Assembly (NCBI GenBank): GCA_019745395.1
Contig: JAIETG010000022.1
Coordinates: 124,001-188,000, forward strand
Direction: 5' to 3'
Source of the DNA: Rhabdochlamydiaceae bacterium
Lineage (GTDB): Bacteria; Chlamydiota; Chlamydiia; Chlamydiales; Rhabdochlamydiaceae
DNA: 64,000 bases
Below the pieces are notes generated by a model. It was not told the origin of the DNA. It was given only the letters and a program-made list of their open reading frames with translations, and ran no database searches. A program made the position numbers and the translations under genes. Of the stretch, positions 47,101 through 55,608 are shown in pieces (within the stretch, counting starts at the first letter, position 1; the number at the start of each line of letters is the position of its first letter).

Positions 47101-47420
47101 TTTGCATCTTCTAGCGATCCAACATCTGGAAAGTAATCTGGTATTTTTGAAAAATAAGCCAAACGTCGATCTGCAGCTTTATGAAGCCATTGAAGTTCTG
47201 TGAGTGGCTCTTGTTTTTTTTCATCTTTCCAGGAAATGTGAGATTTTTCTAATGGGGTTATCAAATAATTTATGCCATGGGGAGATGGGTCGACAGCCCT
47301 ATTCTGCGTATTATCGGATTGTGGGCCATTAGGGGTCAAATCAAACTCGTTGAGAAGGGTATCTTGTACCTTATCTGGAAAAAGCCTTGTACCTTCGAAC
47401 GAGGTGATTAACCCTTGCAT
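44193..47420 (-). CDS. leucine-rich-repeat protein with five large modules, 1075 aa
   Basis: ATG 47420 has AAGGAA upstream. After about 230 residues of helical sequence the protein repeats a module of about 165 residues five times. Each has L-DLS-x-x-x-(V/T)-x-x-(F/I)P-x-x-(I/L)-LPYL-x-x-(V/I) then LP-x-(I/L)E-x-(I/L)-(D/N)-(F/L)-S-x-N, a further LRR with L-N-(L)-A/S-N-N-P, and an end with C-x-x-(K/R)-GI. This resembles ribonuclease-inhibitor-type LRRs. No signal peptide or membrane segment. It is 33 bases upstream of the other LRR gene and on the same strand, so they may be cotranscribed. Confidence 0.85.
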   Translation of the reverse strand: MQGLITSFEGTRLFPDKVQDTLLNEFDLTPNGPQSDNTQNRAVDPSPHGINYLITPLEKSHISWKDEKKQEPLTELQWLHKAADRRLAYFSKIPDYFPDVGSLEDAKIKLEKLKQNPYTKQFIPFFTKASYSTHLDHLYEKLAIVYENVKNNFMTDQAIKFCAYYLSNQCHSNPEILDQAMGILMGGSNLHSYTPQENAQCFDEEYANAFRSETLYTFVQNLFELIPLQKFAEFRLNADLITLVDVLNNALDPNDQFFHAPIHGHTGYESYIFRLNQWLETKKDKLQSLRTLDLSQTKIQRIPQAILPYLSGIQEASLHNAGIEDPTILIDLLQLPGIEHLDFSSNIFGDDAKFEEIKERPLLRAIANAKHLKTLNLAGNCIRYQEAADLIKVCSDRSIDLILDVFSDQEEDYAYLCSKINEQLPENAKILIPSSSFADESQFLEKIRESALSRTEHMQTIEELDLSQSYMTSFPEELLPCLCSLKSVIFKENHYGDVDLFPAIVSLLQLETLESLVLSSNNIDAEFLNRLTPHILASKSLKEINLANNPFKIEECPDFIQECLSKGINIIYSLPKSQRIFITFINSLELTTTAQKYTAKAYQTLTSLLPAIFSDDLSYWDISKASTAEIPQEVLPYLSKLKAVKFSESQSSRENIVSMIQSILSLPSIECVDFSSNNLSDEDLISLTEDFQQVPSLKYINLSNNPLNPTMHEGFLRHCKEKGITLIRPLFKKEVDFLNILGKIQQQVSLPEALIPASFVDEKHIIEQVSLVLEKFKDAIKSITHLDFSDVKVERFPSILIPYLTGVTTVCLKNTTPDPDPNRTIPYLTKSHQLLANIVNLPNLEEIDLSNNSLNHSSFICLEQLIINPQKKIKKIKIANCSYKPEFLKHLQQICLEQGVSLVRTFSKQELGLVKTVQKINKALPTEHQIFIPTNFVSYQDCIDQMAHSLQREKTQLAQLTKLDLSNTTVEEFPREILTYLIGVKQVSLRNIYKKAPENFNALNGLYALPNLESINLSWNHLDMPNKSSLFIAFLRNFSKIRDLDLTHSDADPSNAKALVEFCSARGINCKIETV

Positions 47421-47805
47421 AATTCAATTCCTTTCGTTTTTTTATGATTTTTGCAAAGATTTTAACCAGTTTTATAGAAAAAATAAACAAAAAAAACAAA
47501 AATGTTATCGCAATTAAACTTGTTTTGCTTTTGTGTTTTTAATTTAAATAATTGCCTGATAAAAACATCGTTAACTTTTGCGTGTATCGAGGAATTGATA
47601 GAGGAGTCGGATTTTATTTGTTGTATGATAAAAATATCAGATGTATTCGCTAAATTTTCGATTTGTGAATAAAACAAAATTTCTTTTTCTCTCTATGAAT
47701 TAGTTAATAAAAAGAGATAATTTTATCGTTTTACTTATAATTGCGTTAGATGTCATAATTCAGCTTTAGCAGTAATATTAACAAGTTAAAAGGAGTAATA
47801 TAAAT
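47421..47805. other. AT-rich divergent intergenic region
   Basis: About 385 bases between the divergent LRR gene and the mini-protein gene at 47806. TATAAT at 47736-47741 is a possible -10 box for the latter. Very AT-rich; no further gene is convincing. Confidence 0.45.
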
Positions 47806-48054
47806 ATGATGTGCGAAATGTCAAATACAAGAACGCAATTCAAAAACTGTGGAATTTGTAGAGAGCAAATGCCAATCTGTTCTCCAGGTCACTTAAAATG
47901 TAGCGAGCGGATGCTTGATTACGGGGCAGAAAGGGCTCTTTTAACTATGGATCTTTCTAGAAAAGGATTTGGACCTAAGCCTGTATCAGCTCAGCGAGTT
48001 TCGAAATATCCCTCTGCATCTTCAAAAATAACTTCTCTTTTTAGAAGAAGGTAA
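47806..48054 (+). CDS. small Cys/His protein, half-RING-like
   Basis: 82 residues with AAAAGGAG ten bases upstream of ATG 47806, so translation is credible. Near residues 15-34 it has C-x2-C-x5-C-x3-H-x2-C, the first part of a RING-like zinc site; the closing C-x2-C pair is missing. The rest is basic and Ser/Pro-rich. A strong terminator follows. Compare the gene at 48231 and the full RING-like protein at 60235-61353. Confidence 0.6.
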   Translation: MMCEMSNTRTQFKNCGICREQMPICSPGHLKCSERMLDYGAERALLTMDLSRKGFGPKPVSAQRVSKYPSASSKITSLFRRR

Positions 48055-48070
48055 GAAAGATTACACCTCT

Positions 48071-48115
48071 CAGAAAAGCTTTTTTCATAAGTGAGAAAAG
48101 CTTTTCTGTTTTTTT
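48071..48115 (+). terminator. terminator of the small Cys/His gene
   Basis: CAGAAAAGCTTTT and AAAAGCTTTTCTG form a 13-bp stem followed by TTTTTTT, 16 bases after the stop. Confidence 0.9.
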
Positions 48116-48230
48116 AGGCCCTTCATGTCATTAGAAAAAAATAGATGCCTTTATCGATTTACTGATAAATCTTGAAAATGCAATAATTTCGGGCCTGAAT
48201 TAAATTTAACATTTGAAAATAGGGGGTGAG

Positions 48231-48446
48231 ATGTCGATATCTAATTGTAGTTATACAGATTTCCCAACTTATAATAATAAAACAAATGATCCTAAATGTT
48301 CTTGGTGTGATCAGAGTTCTAATAAAAATATTCACGCGAAATGCTCGAAAGTGATGGCTCTTCATCGAAATCTTTCTTGTTATAAGCCTCAAGATAAGTC
48401 TAGCATGGACAGTCTAATATCAGCTGAAAGCAACGATAGATCGTAA
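48231..48446 (+). CDS. small Cys/His protein, second half-RING-like gene
   Basis: 71 residues from ATG 48231, which has AGGGGGTGAG directly upstream. It has C-x2-C-x8-H-x2-C (CSWCDQSSNKNIHAKC), followed by S-x-x-M-A-L, close to the H-x2-C-x-x-x-x-(M)-L stretch of the other mini-protein and of the RING-like protein at 60235. A further Cys sits about 13 residues later (LSCYK), but there is no second C-x2-C pair. Function unknown. Confidence 0.6.
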   Translation: MSISNCSYTDFPTYNNKTNDPKCSWCDQSSNKNIHAKCSKVMALHRNLSCYKPQDKSSMDSLISAESNDRS

Positions 48447-48469
48447 GAGGGGAGTTGTATCTTTTGTAA

Positions 48470-48910
48470 TTAGAAGCATTCTGCTTCTGAAGTGAAATTT
48501 TGAGAAGAACCTCGTAAGTGTTGGGATCTTGTTCGTGTATTTTGAGATCCAGTAAACAGATTAGGGACTAGCAAGCTAGATATTATAAATTGATTGATTT
48601 CAAAAGCAACGGCATATAGAACTGGAATTTCTCTATTAAAAATTGCATTGATCGAAAGAACACTCCAAATAGTTGTTGATATTGTTGCAATAGTATTTCT
48701 TATTGGTAAAGAACCTGCTATTGGCACCATTATTCCACTTAAAGCTAGTTCTCGAAAACTCAGTTCAATTATCGCATGATAGACTGAACTTGTGACACAG
48801 TATAGGGCTCTATTTTTATCACTTGTCGTTACTAAAGGATTTTCTGCAAATCCCATTAAAAGTTGACAGCCGGAGACGAGCACAGCATTGACCACATGAC
48901 AGTTATTCAT
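48470..48910 (-). CDS. hypothetical membrane protein, 146 aa
   Basis: ATG 48910 has AAGGA upstream. The sequence has three to four weakly hydrophobic stretches (for example ALSGIMVPIAGSLPI and INQFIISSLLVPNLF) and a polar C-terminus. No family recognised. Stops 23 bases from the end of the convergent mini-protein gene. Confidence 0.5.
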   Translation of the reverse strand: MNNCHVVNAVLVSGCQLLMGFAENPLVTTSDKNRALYCVTSSVYHAIIELSFRELALSGIMVPIAGSLPIRNTIATISTTIWSVLSINAIFNREIPVLYAVAFEINQFIISSLLVPNLFTGSQNTRTRSQHLRGSSQNFTSEAECF

Positions 48911-49067
48911 AATTTATCCTTTTTGAACGGGATAAGATATAATAACGTTCTATTATTGATCCAGTCTAATGAGTGTTGTTTGGACAAGACTGAGATTGCT
49001 TTATCAAGTGTTGACATCTGGAGAAGACCAGAGCATTGAATACATGAGTTAGAAGTGTGTAATTTAT

Positions 49068-49097
49068 CGAAAAGCCTTTTCTAGAAAAGGCTTTTCG
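49068..49097. terminator. perfect 30-base palindrome
   Basis: The 15 bases CGAAAAGCCTTTTCT are followed directly by their reverse complement. As RNA it would fold to a 13-bp stem with a TCTA loop. It resembles the terminator at 48071-48115 but has only GTTTA after it. It lies about 80 bases past the stop of the minus-strand OTU-like gene, for which it may act as terminator, and about 160 bases before the minus-strand membrane gene. Confidence 0.55.
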
Positions 49098-49174
49098 GTT
49101 TATGGAACCTTTCCTAAAAAATAGTTGATAATAAGCCTGGGCAAAAAGGATTTGTGTGAGTACGAATCTCTTTG

Positions 49175-52100
49175 CTACTTATGCTCTCCCATTACTGCTC
49201 TAGGTGGTCCATCTAACGATGAGGATTTGACATGAAAAAGGTTATAATGACCAGGAGCAAGTTGCAGATAAACTTTAGGCCCTGCCGGATCTTGAAATAA
49301 GACTGGATACATCACCATGGGTGTATCGCGGGCCTCTGGGACATATATTAGCCCTCCTCCCACACCTAACAAACGAGGCAATATTCCAGGAAGCACAAGA
49401 GGCCCCTCAGCCTCCATACCCATTGGTTTATAGATCATTTCAATGATGTGCTCGATTGTAACTTCTTTAATAGTTCTATCCATTGCTTTAATTTTTTCTT
49501 CGAAGTATATTTTCATTGATAGTTCCCAATTTAGTCCGCCCTCACCATCACTAGCTAGAAATTCACGGTTTTGCAATAACTGGACGCATAAATACCTCAT
49601 AGCTCTAACAAAAGACGTATCCATCTCAGGATGAAGATATAAATATTCTCGAAATTCTGCGGGTGTTTTCCACACCTCGCCTTGTGCAGCACGTCTCAGA
49701 GTGCTGATAAGCAGTTTATGATTATCTATATCTTTTTGCATAACCTTTTTTTGATCATCGGTATATTTCCCTTTATCAGCTTCTAAAAGAGCCGTAACGC
49801 CTTCCAAATTCCTTGCTAAATTTTCAAATAGATTGACCCTATCAGGGTGTTCGATATAAGCGTCTATAGTGCCAATGTATACACCCCTATAATAACATGC
49901 TCCATCTCCACGTATCATCTCATGGTCTATCATATCAACGCTAGCAGCGCTCGCTTCTCCTGTTCTCACAAGTCCAACTTGCAGCTGCAAATAATCAGCT
50001 TTTCGATGGGGGTCGTTCCATACTTTAGAAAAACATTCAGGACTTTTTGCAGAATGAACAGGAGGTATATTTGTAGATGTCATCTCATTAATTCGAATAT
50101 ACCGGCTTCTCGATTTGTCACAATAGCCGGAATTGCGAAGATGTTCAAAAAAACAGCCTGCATTGATTGCTCCCTTTATTTTATCTTCCGTATCGAGTTC
50201 TCCGCGAAGACTCGGATCTTGAGAAAAAGGAGGGGTAATAAAAAGTAAATTTTCCAGCTCTTGCCAACAACCATTATCGATCATCTTTTGAGCTGCTGCT
50301 ATCTCTACTGGGCTTTGAAGAAAAGTTCTATTTTGGATGATATGCTTTATAAGATTTTCTCTAATACGCATTATTCTATCATTTACAGCGACTTTTCCAT
50401 TGAATACTTCTTTTCTATCTGAAGGAGAGATCTCAAAACCTGCACATAAAACATCCATTGCGCTACCTTGTAGGGCAGCAGGAGGGGATAAAGCAGCCTT
50501 TTTTTCGTCAATTTTTATTAAAACTCTCTCAAGAGCGTCAATGTAAGGCTTCTCATCTTGGGGTCTTTTGGCAGATCCAGCTCGCCTTACAATAGTTTGC
50601 ATATCTCGAGTATATTGTATTAATTTTTGAGAACCATTACATTCACGTAAGGCAAGGACCCAAAATTGTTCATCGATCCCTACTAGGTCAGCAGAGTATG
50701 TTTGAAAAAAATCTATTAAGAAATGTTCTTTGTTACGAGCGTTTGATAAACCATCATGTAATATGCTAATATAGGCCTGAAAATCTCCAGCCCTAGGTCG
50801 AGCAGCAAAGACGGCAGGAGCCTCTGCCATAACTGCTCTTGGCTTTTCAGCAGGTTGGGGATATTTTATATCTTCTGAATTTGGTCTTTTAGCGCGTTCT
50901 CTTGCTGCCACAAAAGACGCATCATGTAAAAGGTCGTAATGATCGGTTCCATTGAATTCTATATGCACTTTAGGAGCAGCTGCATCTTGAGAGCTGTGCT
51001 GCATATATACTTGTTCACGACCTTGAATGGTAACAATTCCGCCTTGTATGCCCAAAGCATCAAATAGAATCCCGGAACTAACCGCAGGACCTTCAGCATA
51101 CTGTTTAGCTACTAAAATAAAATTTATATACCCTTCTAATGATCCACCATATCGAGGCTCGCCTTCTATAATACCTTGCATGGTCTCGCCCGTAGAGTTG
51201 GTTTTTTGTAAAAAAACCCGTTTTTTGCACTCTTCAGCGAGTAAATACTTCATAGCCTTAACAAGATCCTGATCTAGAAATTCATGGATAATTAAAAGAC
51301 CTTCAAAATCTGCAACTGTAACTTTACTAGATAAGCTTCCAAGTCCTCGTAAATATCCTATTGTTCGCATAAAATCTCCGGCTTGAGGAAGCCTTTCCAA
51401 TTTATCAGCTAAAGCATTGAATAATTGCTGTCTTTTTTGCGGAGGCTGGACAAGATAACTTTCTATCGCCCCAACACAAATAGCCCTATAATAACAATCT
51501 CCACCACCTTTAATTCTTCTATGTTCCTTTATGTTTAATGAAATAGAACCACCGCCATCCAAAGGGATTTGTTCATTTAAGGCCAAATTGCCATGAAGAT
51601 TTTGCAGTGGGCTTCCAGGACGATCTATAGATGCTTGCGCTTGTATGCTCATTCCAGGTCTTACAGGAGCTCGTACAAATGACATGTCATCAATAGGTAC
51701 ATATAGGCCTGTAGTTTGTAAAAAATCAAAATACTGCGCAATTTGAACCACTCTTTCCTTGGGCGATAAACCTGTATTTCTTGCAGGATCCAGCAGATTT
51801 TGTAATGTAGAATCTTCTGAATAGGGAGGGGAGCTACGAACTAAGTCTTGTATAATATCTAAACACTCTGGAGACCAATCATAAGAATCCACATCCATAC
51901 TTTCGTAAGATAAAGACCCATGTAAAATGATATGCTCTAATTTATCACGAGGTGACTTTTGGGAAAGGGCAGTATCAGATAACCCTTGGAACAAAATATT
52001 ACGCGGAGAACTAGCTATAAGCTGGTCCTGTAATTGTTCAATGCGTGCAAAACGATTTTGCGGCATACGCAGGCCTAATGCAGGATTTTTCTCTACATAC

Positions 52101-53965
52101 TCAGCAAGGGTTTTTTTATAGAGAACCTGATCTGCCGGGCTTTTCCTTGAAATAGACTCTAAACACTTGGCGAAGTTTCCTTGGATATGAGGGCCCCGTA
52201 ATATTTCTGCAAATCCAATCGTGATTCTTTCTTTTATAGTAACTTCCAAAGTTTCTTTTATAATAGAATCGAGGTCTTCAATTTTTAGAAGATTTTCTAG
52301 CGTGTCTTGGCTAAGGAGATTTTTGATGTTATACTGATTATTGTCTATAAAATCAAAAAATCTAGCAGAATCCTTCCCTTTTGCAATTCTAGAAAATTCA
52401 TCATTAAATCTTGTTTTTGTTTCTCGAAAATCTGTTAATTGTTTTGAAAGAAGTGGCTCACTAGTGACAAGAATCATCGTATCTAAAGTCTCAGAAGAAC
52501 AACGAGAAAGCCAATCTCGATTATCTCTTATAAAATTTTGAAAGCTTTCTGAACTTTTGGCAGCATCTATAAGATCCTCTTCAAAAGAGTAAGGGGGGAT
52601 TGCAGCTTCTTGTTCCAGTATTTCTGCGCGAGCTATTCCAGGGTCTTTAAACTCTTCTACAATCCCTTCTTTTGCTTGTGATGCTTCTTTTTTCAAACCC
52701 CAAGAAGGAGGATTTTGATGGGCTTCAAGCATTCTTATATGTTCATCTAATCTCAATTCCTGACAATGTTCTAAAACCTTTTGATAATTAGGATCCGTAA
52801 GAGGCTCTCCGAGTATAGTGAGAAAATTTTCAAAGGCTCGAAGATCTCTCGATTCCTGTTTTTTATATTTCTCAAACTCTTTATCAAAGCTCGTTTTTTC
52901 TGAAGAACCGTGACTACCATCACTTAGTCTTAGCGGATAATTTCGTATAGCAGTTTCCTTATATCCTTCTAAAGCTTGAATAATCCCGTTATAATTCCTT
53001 TTTCTAGCCTCTTCTATAGCTGTATCTAGCTCAGCAAGAGAAAGATTTTTCATTTCATCAATATGACTTATCTGAAACTCTTCAAAAGCATGATATCCTC
53101 CTTTAGTTATAGCAGCACACAGATCAGTTCCCAAAGATCCAACCTTAGGAGATGGAGGCCTGCTAATCGGAATTGGTGAAGCGCTTCTTTGCTCCAACAA
53201 AGGTGGAGCAGAAGGTTCTGTATCAGTTTGATGGTCATTAAAAGCTTCAACCCACTCCTTTTCATCGGGAAGATGGGTAAATATTGTCACAGCTTCGTCT
53301 TCAGAAAAGTGCCCATAATTTCTAATTAATTCTCTAAATCCCTCTAAAGTCCTTCCCTTTGTTTGTAAAAAATCAAGAACAGGGTTTTGCCTAGGAGCAG
53401 CAGCTTTAGGAATAGGTCTAGGAGCAGCAGGAGCGACTTGGGCTGCGGCGGGAAGAGAACCCCCAATGCGTTCTTTGGCAAATTGAGCTACAGCGACGCT
53501 AGTCATATCTACTATTCTTTGATCTATAAGGCCCTTTATAAGTTGATTTTTACTTAGTTCATAAACTTGCTGTAAAACATGTAAACTTACATGGGATAAG
53601 TTACCCCCTAACGTGAAAATTCCCAATTCTCCATTAAGAAAGTTTTCAAGCGTTCCTTCTTTAGCAGCATTTATCAATTGGGTATTTATATCACTATTTG
53701 AAGTACTTGCCGATGCTTTAAACGTACTCCATACCGAGCTTTCTCTATCATTCATATGCTTTATTCGGTTTCTTAATGAAGCCTGTTCTGGGCTTTGACG
53801 CTGTGGAATTTGGGCGTAAAGAACATTTATTTTTTTTGCTAACTCCTTCTGAGTTAGCTCTTCAAGATTCTTTTTACTTCGGATGTCTTGTCGTTCTGTT
53901 TTGTTTTCGTAACAATCCAACAGATGTTCTATATTAAACAAAGGATCATTACGTCCAGCATCCAT
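49175..53965 (-). CDS. double OTU-like cysteine peptidase, putative deubiquitinase, 1596 aa
   Basis: Start set at ATG 53965 (MDAGRNDPLF); 22 more upstream codons are AT-rich and hydrophobic and unlikely. Two OTU-like sites are visible. Site 1: GGGDCYYR with Cys824 and NGTDHYDLLH with His1009. Site 2: RGDGACYYRG with Cys1357 and APGHYNLFH with His1573. Site 2 has the canonical OTU G-D-G-x-C-x-x-R; site 1 has Gly for the Asp. The two regions share further blocks: a Leu-rich helix after the Cys (VGAIESYL / IGTIDAYI) and a stretch before the His with a bound-Gly turn. The first about 800 residues are helical, with an Ala/Pro-rich region near 190-210 and no membrane segment. OTU enzymes cleave ubiquitin from proteins; deubiquitinase activity here is inferred. 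Confidence 0.85.
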   Translation of the reverse strand: MDAGRNDPLFNIEHLLDCYENKTERQDIRSKKNLEELTQKELAKKINVLYAQIPQRQSPEQASLRNRIKHMNDRESSVWSTFKASASTSNSDINTQLINAAKEGTLENFLNGELGIFTLGGNLSHVSLHVLQQVYELSKNQLIKGLIDQRIVDMTSVAVAQFAKERIGGSLPAAAQVAPAAPRPIPKAAAPRQNPVLDFLQTKGRTLEGFRELIRNYGHFSEDEAVTIFTHLPDEKEWVEAFNDHQTDTEPSAPPLLEQRSASPIPISRPPSPKVGSLGTDLCAAITKGGYHAFEEFQISHIDEMKNLSLAELDTAIEEARKRNYNGIIQALEGYKETAIRNYPLRLSDGSHGSSEKTSFDKEFEKYKKQESRDLRAFENFLTILGEPLTDPNYQKVLEHCQELRLDEHIRMLEAHQNPPSWGLKKEASQAKEGIVEEFKDPGIARAEILEQEAAIPPYSFEEDLIDAAKSSESFQNFIRDNRDWLSRCSSETLDTMILVTSEPLLSKQLTDFRETKTRFNDEFSRIAKGKDSARFFDFIDNNQYNIKNLLSQDTLENLLKIEDLDSIIKETLEVTIKERITIGFAEILRGPHIQGNFAKCLESISRKSPADQVLYKKTLAEYVEKNPALGLRMPQNRFARIEQLQDQLIASSPRNILFQGLSDTALSQKSPRDKLEHIILHGSLSYESMDVDSYDWSPECLDIIQDLVRSSPPYSEDSTLQNLLDPARNTGLSPKERVVQIAQYFDFLQTTGLYVPIDDMSFVRAPVRPGMSIQAQASIDRPGSPLQNLHGNLALNEQIPLDGGGSISLNIKEHRRIKGGGDCYYRAICVGAIESYLVQPPQKRQQLFNALADKLERLPQAGDFMRTIGYLRGLGSLSSKVTVADFEGLLIIHEFLDQDLVKAMKYLLAEECKKRVFLQKTNSTGETMQGIIEGEPRYGGSLEGYINFILVAKQYAEGPAVSSGILFDALGIQGGIVTIQGREQVYMQHSSQDAAAPKVHIEFNGTDHYDLLHDASFVAARERAKRPNSEDIKYPQPAEKPRAVMAEAPAVFAARPRAGDFQAYISILHDGLSNARNKEHFLIDFFQTYSADLVGIDEQFWVLALRECNGSQKLIQYTRDMQTIVRRAGSAKRPQDEKPYIDALERVLIKIDEKKAALSPPAALQGSAMDVLCAGFEISPSDRKEVFNGKVAVNDRIMRIRENLIKHIIQNRTFLQSPVEIAAAQKMIDNGCWQELENLLFITPPFSQDPSLRGELDTEDKIKGAINAGCFFEHLRNSGYCDKSRSRYIRINEMTSTNIPPVHSAKSPECFSKVWNDPHRKADYLQLQVGLVRTGEASAASVDMIDHEMIRGDGACYYRGVYIGTIDAYIEHPDRVNLFENLARNLEGVTALLEADKGKYTDDQKKVMQKDIDNHKLLISTLRRAAQGEVWKTPAEFREYLYLHPEMDTSFVRAMRYLCVQLLQNREFLASDGEGGLNWELSMKIYFEEKIKAMDRTIKEVTIEHIIEMIYKPMGMEAEGPLVLPGILPRLLGVGGGLIYVPEARDTPMVMYPVLFQDPAGPKVYLQLAPGHYNLFHVKSSSLDGPPRAVMGEHK

Positions 53966-54131
53966 AAAAACACCATAACAATTTATGTAATTGATTAAAT
54001 TTAAAATAACATAATAAATATTTAAAAACATTTCTTCAATTGTTTGTTTTTTTTGATTTTTTTATTAAGTGTTAATTTTGAGTTGGTTGCATTTGTTGAA
54101 AAAAAATGAATATTTTTATTTGAAAATATTG

Positions 54132-54137
54132 TATAAT
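54132..54137 (+). promoter_or_regulatory. -10 box TATAAT
   Basis: ATTGTATAAT about 30 bases before the start at 54169; no good -35 box. Same TTGTATAAT string as before the genes at 9193 and 26594. Confidence 0.4.
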
Positions 54138-54168
54138 AATGTGGTAATTATTTTTATAGTTGAAATTT

Positions 54169-55563
54169 ATGAATGTTAAAGACCTAACTAGCTCACAAGT
54201 TCAGTCAATTCGTGTGATTTGTCAAAAATCAGATGGGCTAGGTGATGTTGTATTCTGCTGTAAAACAGCGGAATTGATGAAAAAGCGCTTTCCTCACTTA
54301 ACAGTATCTATAGAGGGTATTGATAAAAACTCCCATACCGGTCTTCTGAAATTTTTGCAAAACAGTCCTATACAAGGGGTTTCAGCTCCAGAAACAGTGG
54401 AGGATCCTAGTAGATTCTCTGTGGAAAGGGTAGCTCAAACGATTTTCCTTCATGGGCCTTACTTAAACAAGGGATTACATCTCCCTTCTTATGTGCCTTC
54501 AGAGCGAATATTGCATCTTGCTGAATACTCTAATGAAACCTGTGTAGACAAGAAAAATAAACCGACCCTCATTTCAGGTTTGGGGGAGGAGGAAATTGGT
54601 GTTTTTTGTCCCGATCAAGATACAATAATGGAAGTTTTTGAAGAATATCAAAACAACATACTAAAAAGCCTGCAAGGTCTTGACAATGTGTACATCGGTT
54701 ATGGAAGTGAATATCGTACTGTTGTCAACTACATCATAATGCTCCTTCTTGCAGAAAGAGACTCTACAAAACCTTTTGATATCTGTATCCCGGGATATAG
54801 ATTCTTAGAAAATCCACAAGCTTTTTCTCGGCTGCTTAATGAACTTTTTAACGCCATTTGTACTTTAGAGCCCAATCTAAAAGAAGTGGATATAATCATT
54901 CCTGAACCCTTTAAATGTCTGATCACTCCAAGTTATGGACCATTGTTTGACTATTTCTCTGTAAAACCAAGACATGAAGATGGAATGTGCACCTTGCCTT
55001 TTAAAACGAAAAATGGTGGATCTAAGAGCATTCGATTGATTTTCTCTGGAACGCTTCCTAAAACAGATTTTGATCTTTTAAGAAGAGGTAGTGCAGAGAA
55101 TTATTCCTTAGTTACGGGGGATCAGAGTTTCAGCGAGCATCTTGGAATTCCGTGTATTTATGAGGTTCGTGGCCACAAAAGAAAATTTTTCCACCATCTA
55201 ATCCAGTTATGTAAAAAACATGAACTAGAATTATTAGCTGATTTTTTTGCGCAGTCTAAAGAGCTTTTGCACCTAGATGATCCTATAGAAGTAAAGGAGC
55301 AGGGGCAAAGATTTTTGGAAATATGGGCAAATCCGGAATTAAAAAAACAAGCAAAGCTTTTGAAGGACATCATAGTTCGAGAGCATAATATTGAAGATCG
55401 TTTAACCGCAGAACTGCGGAAACGGTTTCAATTAGATCTAGTAGAGCAAGAAGTTATAGTCAAAGACCAAAGAGCTCTCTATGCATCAATTTTTACAGGC
55501 TTTTGTGCCTTAGCCATATATTTTATATGGAAATATGTAAGGGAAGGCTCTCAAGATCTTTGA
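54169..55563 (+). CDS. GT-B-like protein with C-terminal membrane anchor
   Basis: ATG 54169 gives 464 residues (a TTG three codons earlier is possible; neither has a clear ribosome-binding site). The N-terminus QKSDGLGDVVFCCKTAELMKKRFP recalls the glycine loop and first helix of GT-B glycosyltransferases such as heptosyltransferases, and the SLVTGDQSFSEHLGIPCIYE stretch near residues 310-330 recalls their donor-site half. No family is certain. One membrane segment close to the C-terminus (ASIFTGFCALAIYFIWKYV) anchors it, with about eight residues behind it. Convergent with the K+ transporter gene. Confidence 0.55.
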   Translation: MNVKDLTSSQVQSIRVICQKSDGLGDVVFCCKTAELMKKRFPHLTVSIEGIDKNSHTGLLKFLQNSPIQGVSAPETVEDPSRFSVERVAQTIFLHGPYLNKGLHLPSYVPSERILHLAEYSNETCVDKKNKPTLISGLGEEEIGVFCPDQDTIMEVFEEYQNNILKSLQGLDNVYIGYGSEYRTVVNYIIMLLLAERDSTKPFDICIPGYRFLENPQAFSRLLNELFNAICTLEPNLKEVDIIIPEPFKCLITPSYGPLFDYFSVKPRHEDGMCTLPFKTKNGGSKSIRLIFSGTLPKTDFDLLRRGSAENYSLVTGDQSFSEHLGIPCIYEVRGHKRKFFHHLIQLCKKHELELLADFFAQSKELLHLDDPIEVKEQGQRFLEIWANPELKKQAKLLKDIIVREHNIEDRLTAELRKRFQLDLVEQEVIVKDQRALYASIFTGFCALAIYFIWKYVREGSQDL

Positions 55564-55608
55564 TCTTCCCTCATGTAGAACGTCTGATAATTGATGTTAT
55601 GTAATATT

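Noticed and set aside
47462-47677. 71-codon open frame on the minus strand upstream of the LRR gene
   Set aside because: It is AT-driven, with an Asn/Ile/Phe-rich product and no ribosome-binding site, and it sits in the divergent promoter region.
53966-54031. 22-residue N-terminal extension of the OTU-like protein
   Set aside because: It is Asn/Ile/Tyr-rich from AT-rich DNA; a hydrophobic start there would suggest a false signal peptide.
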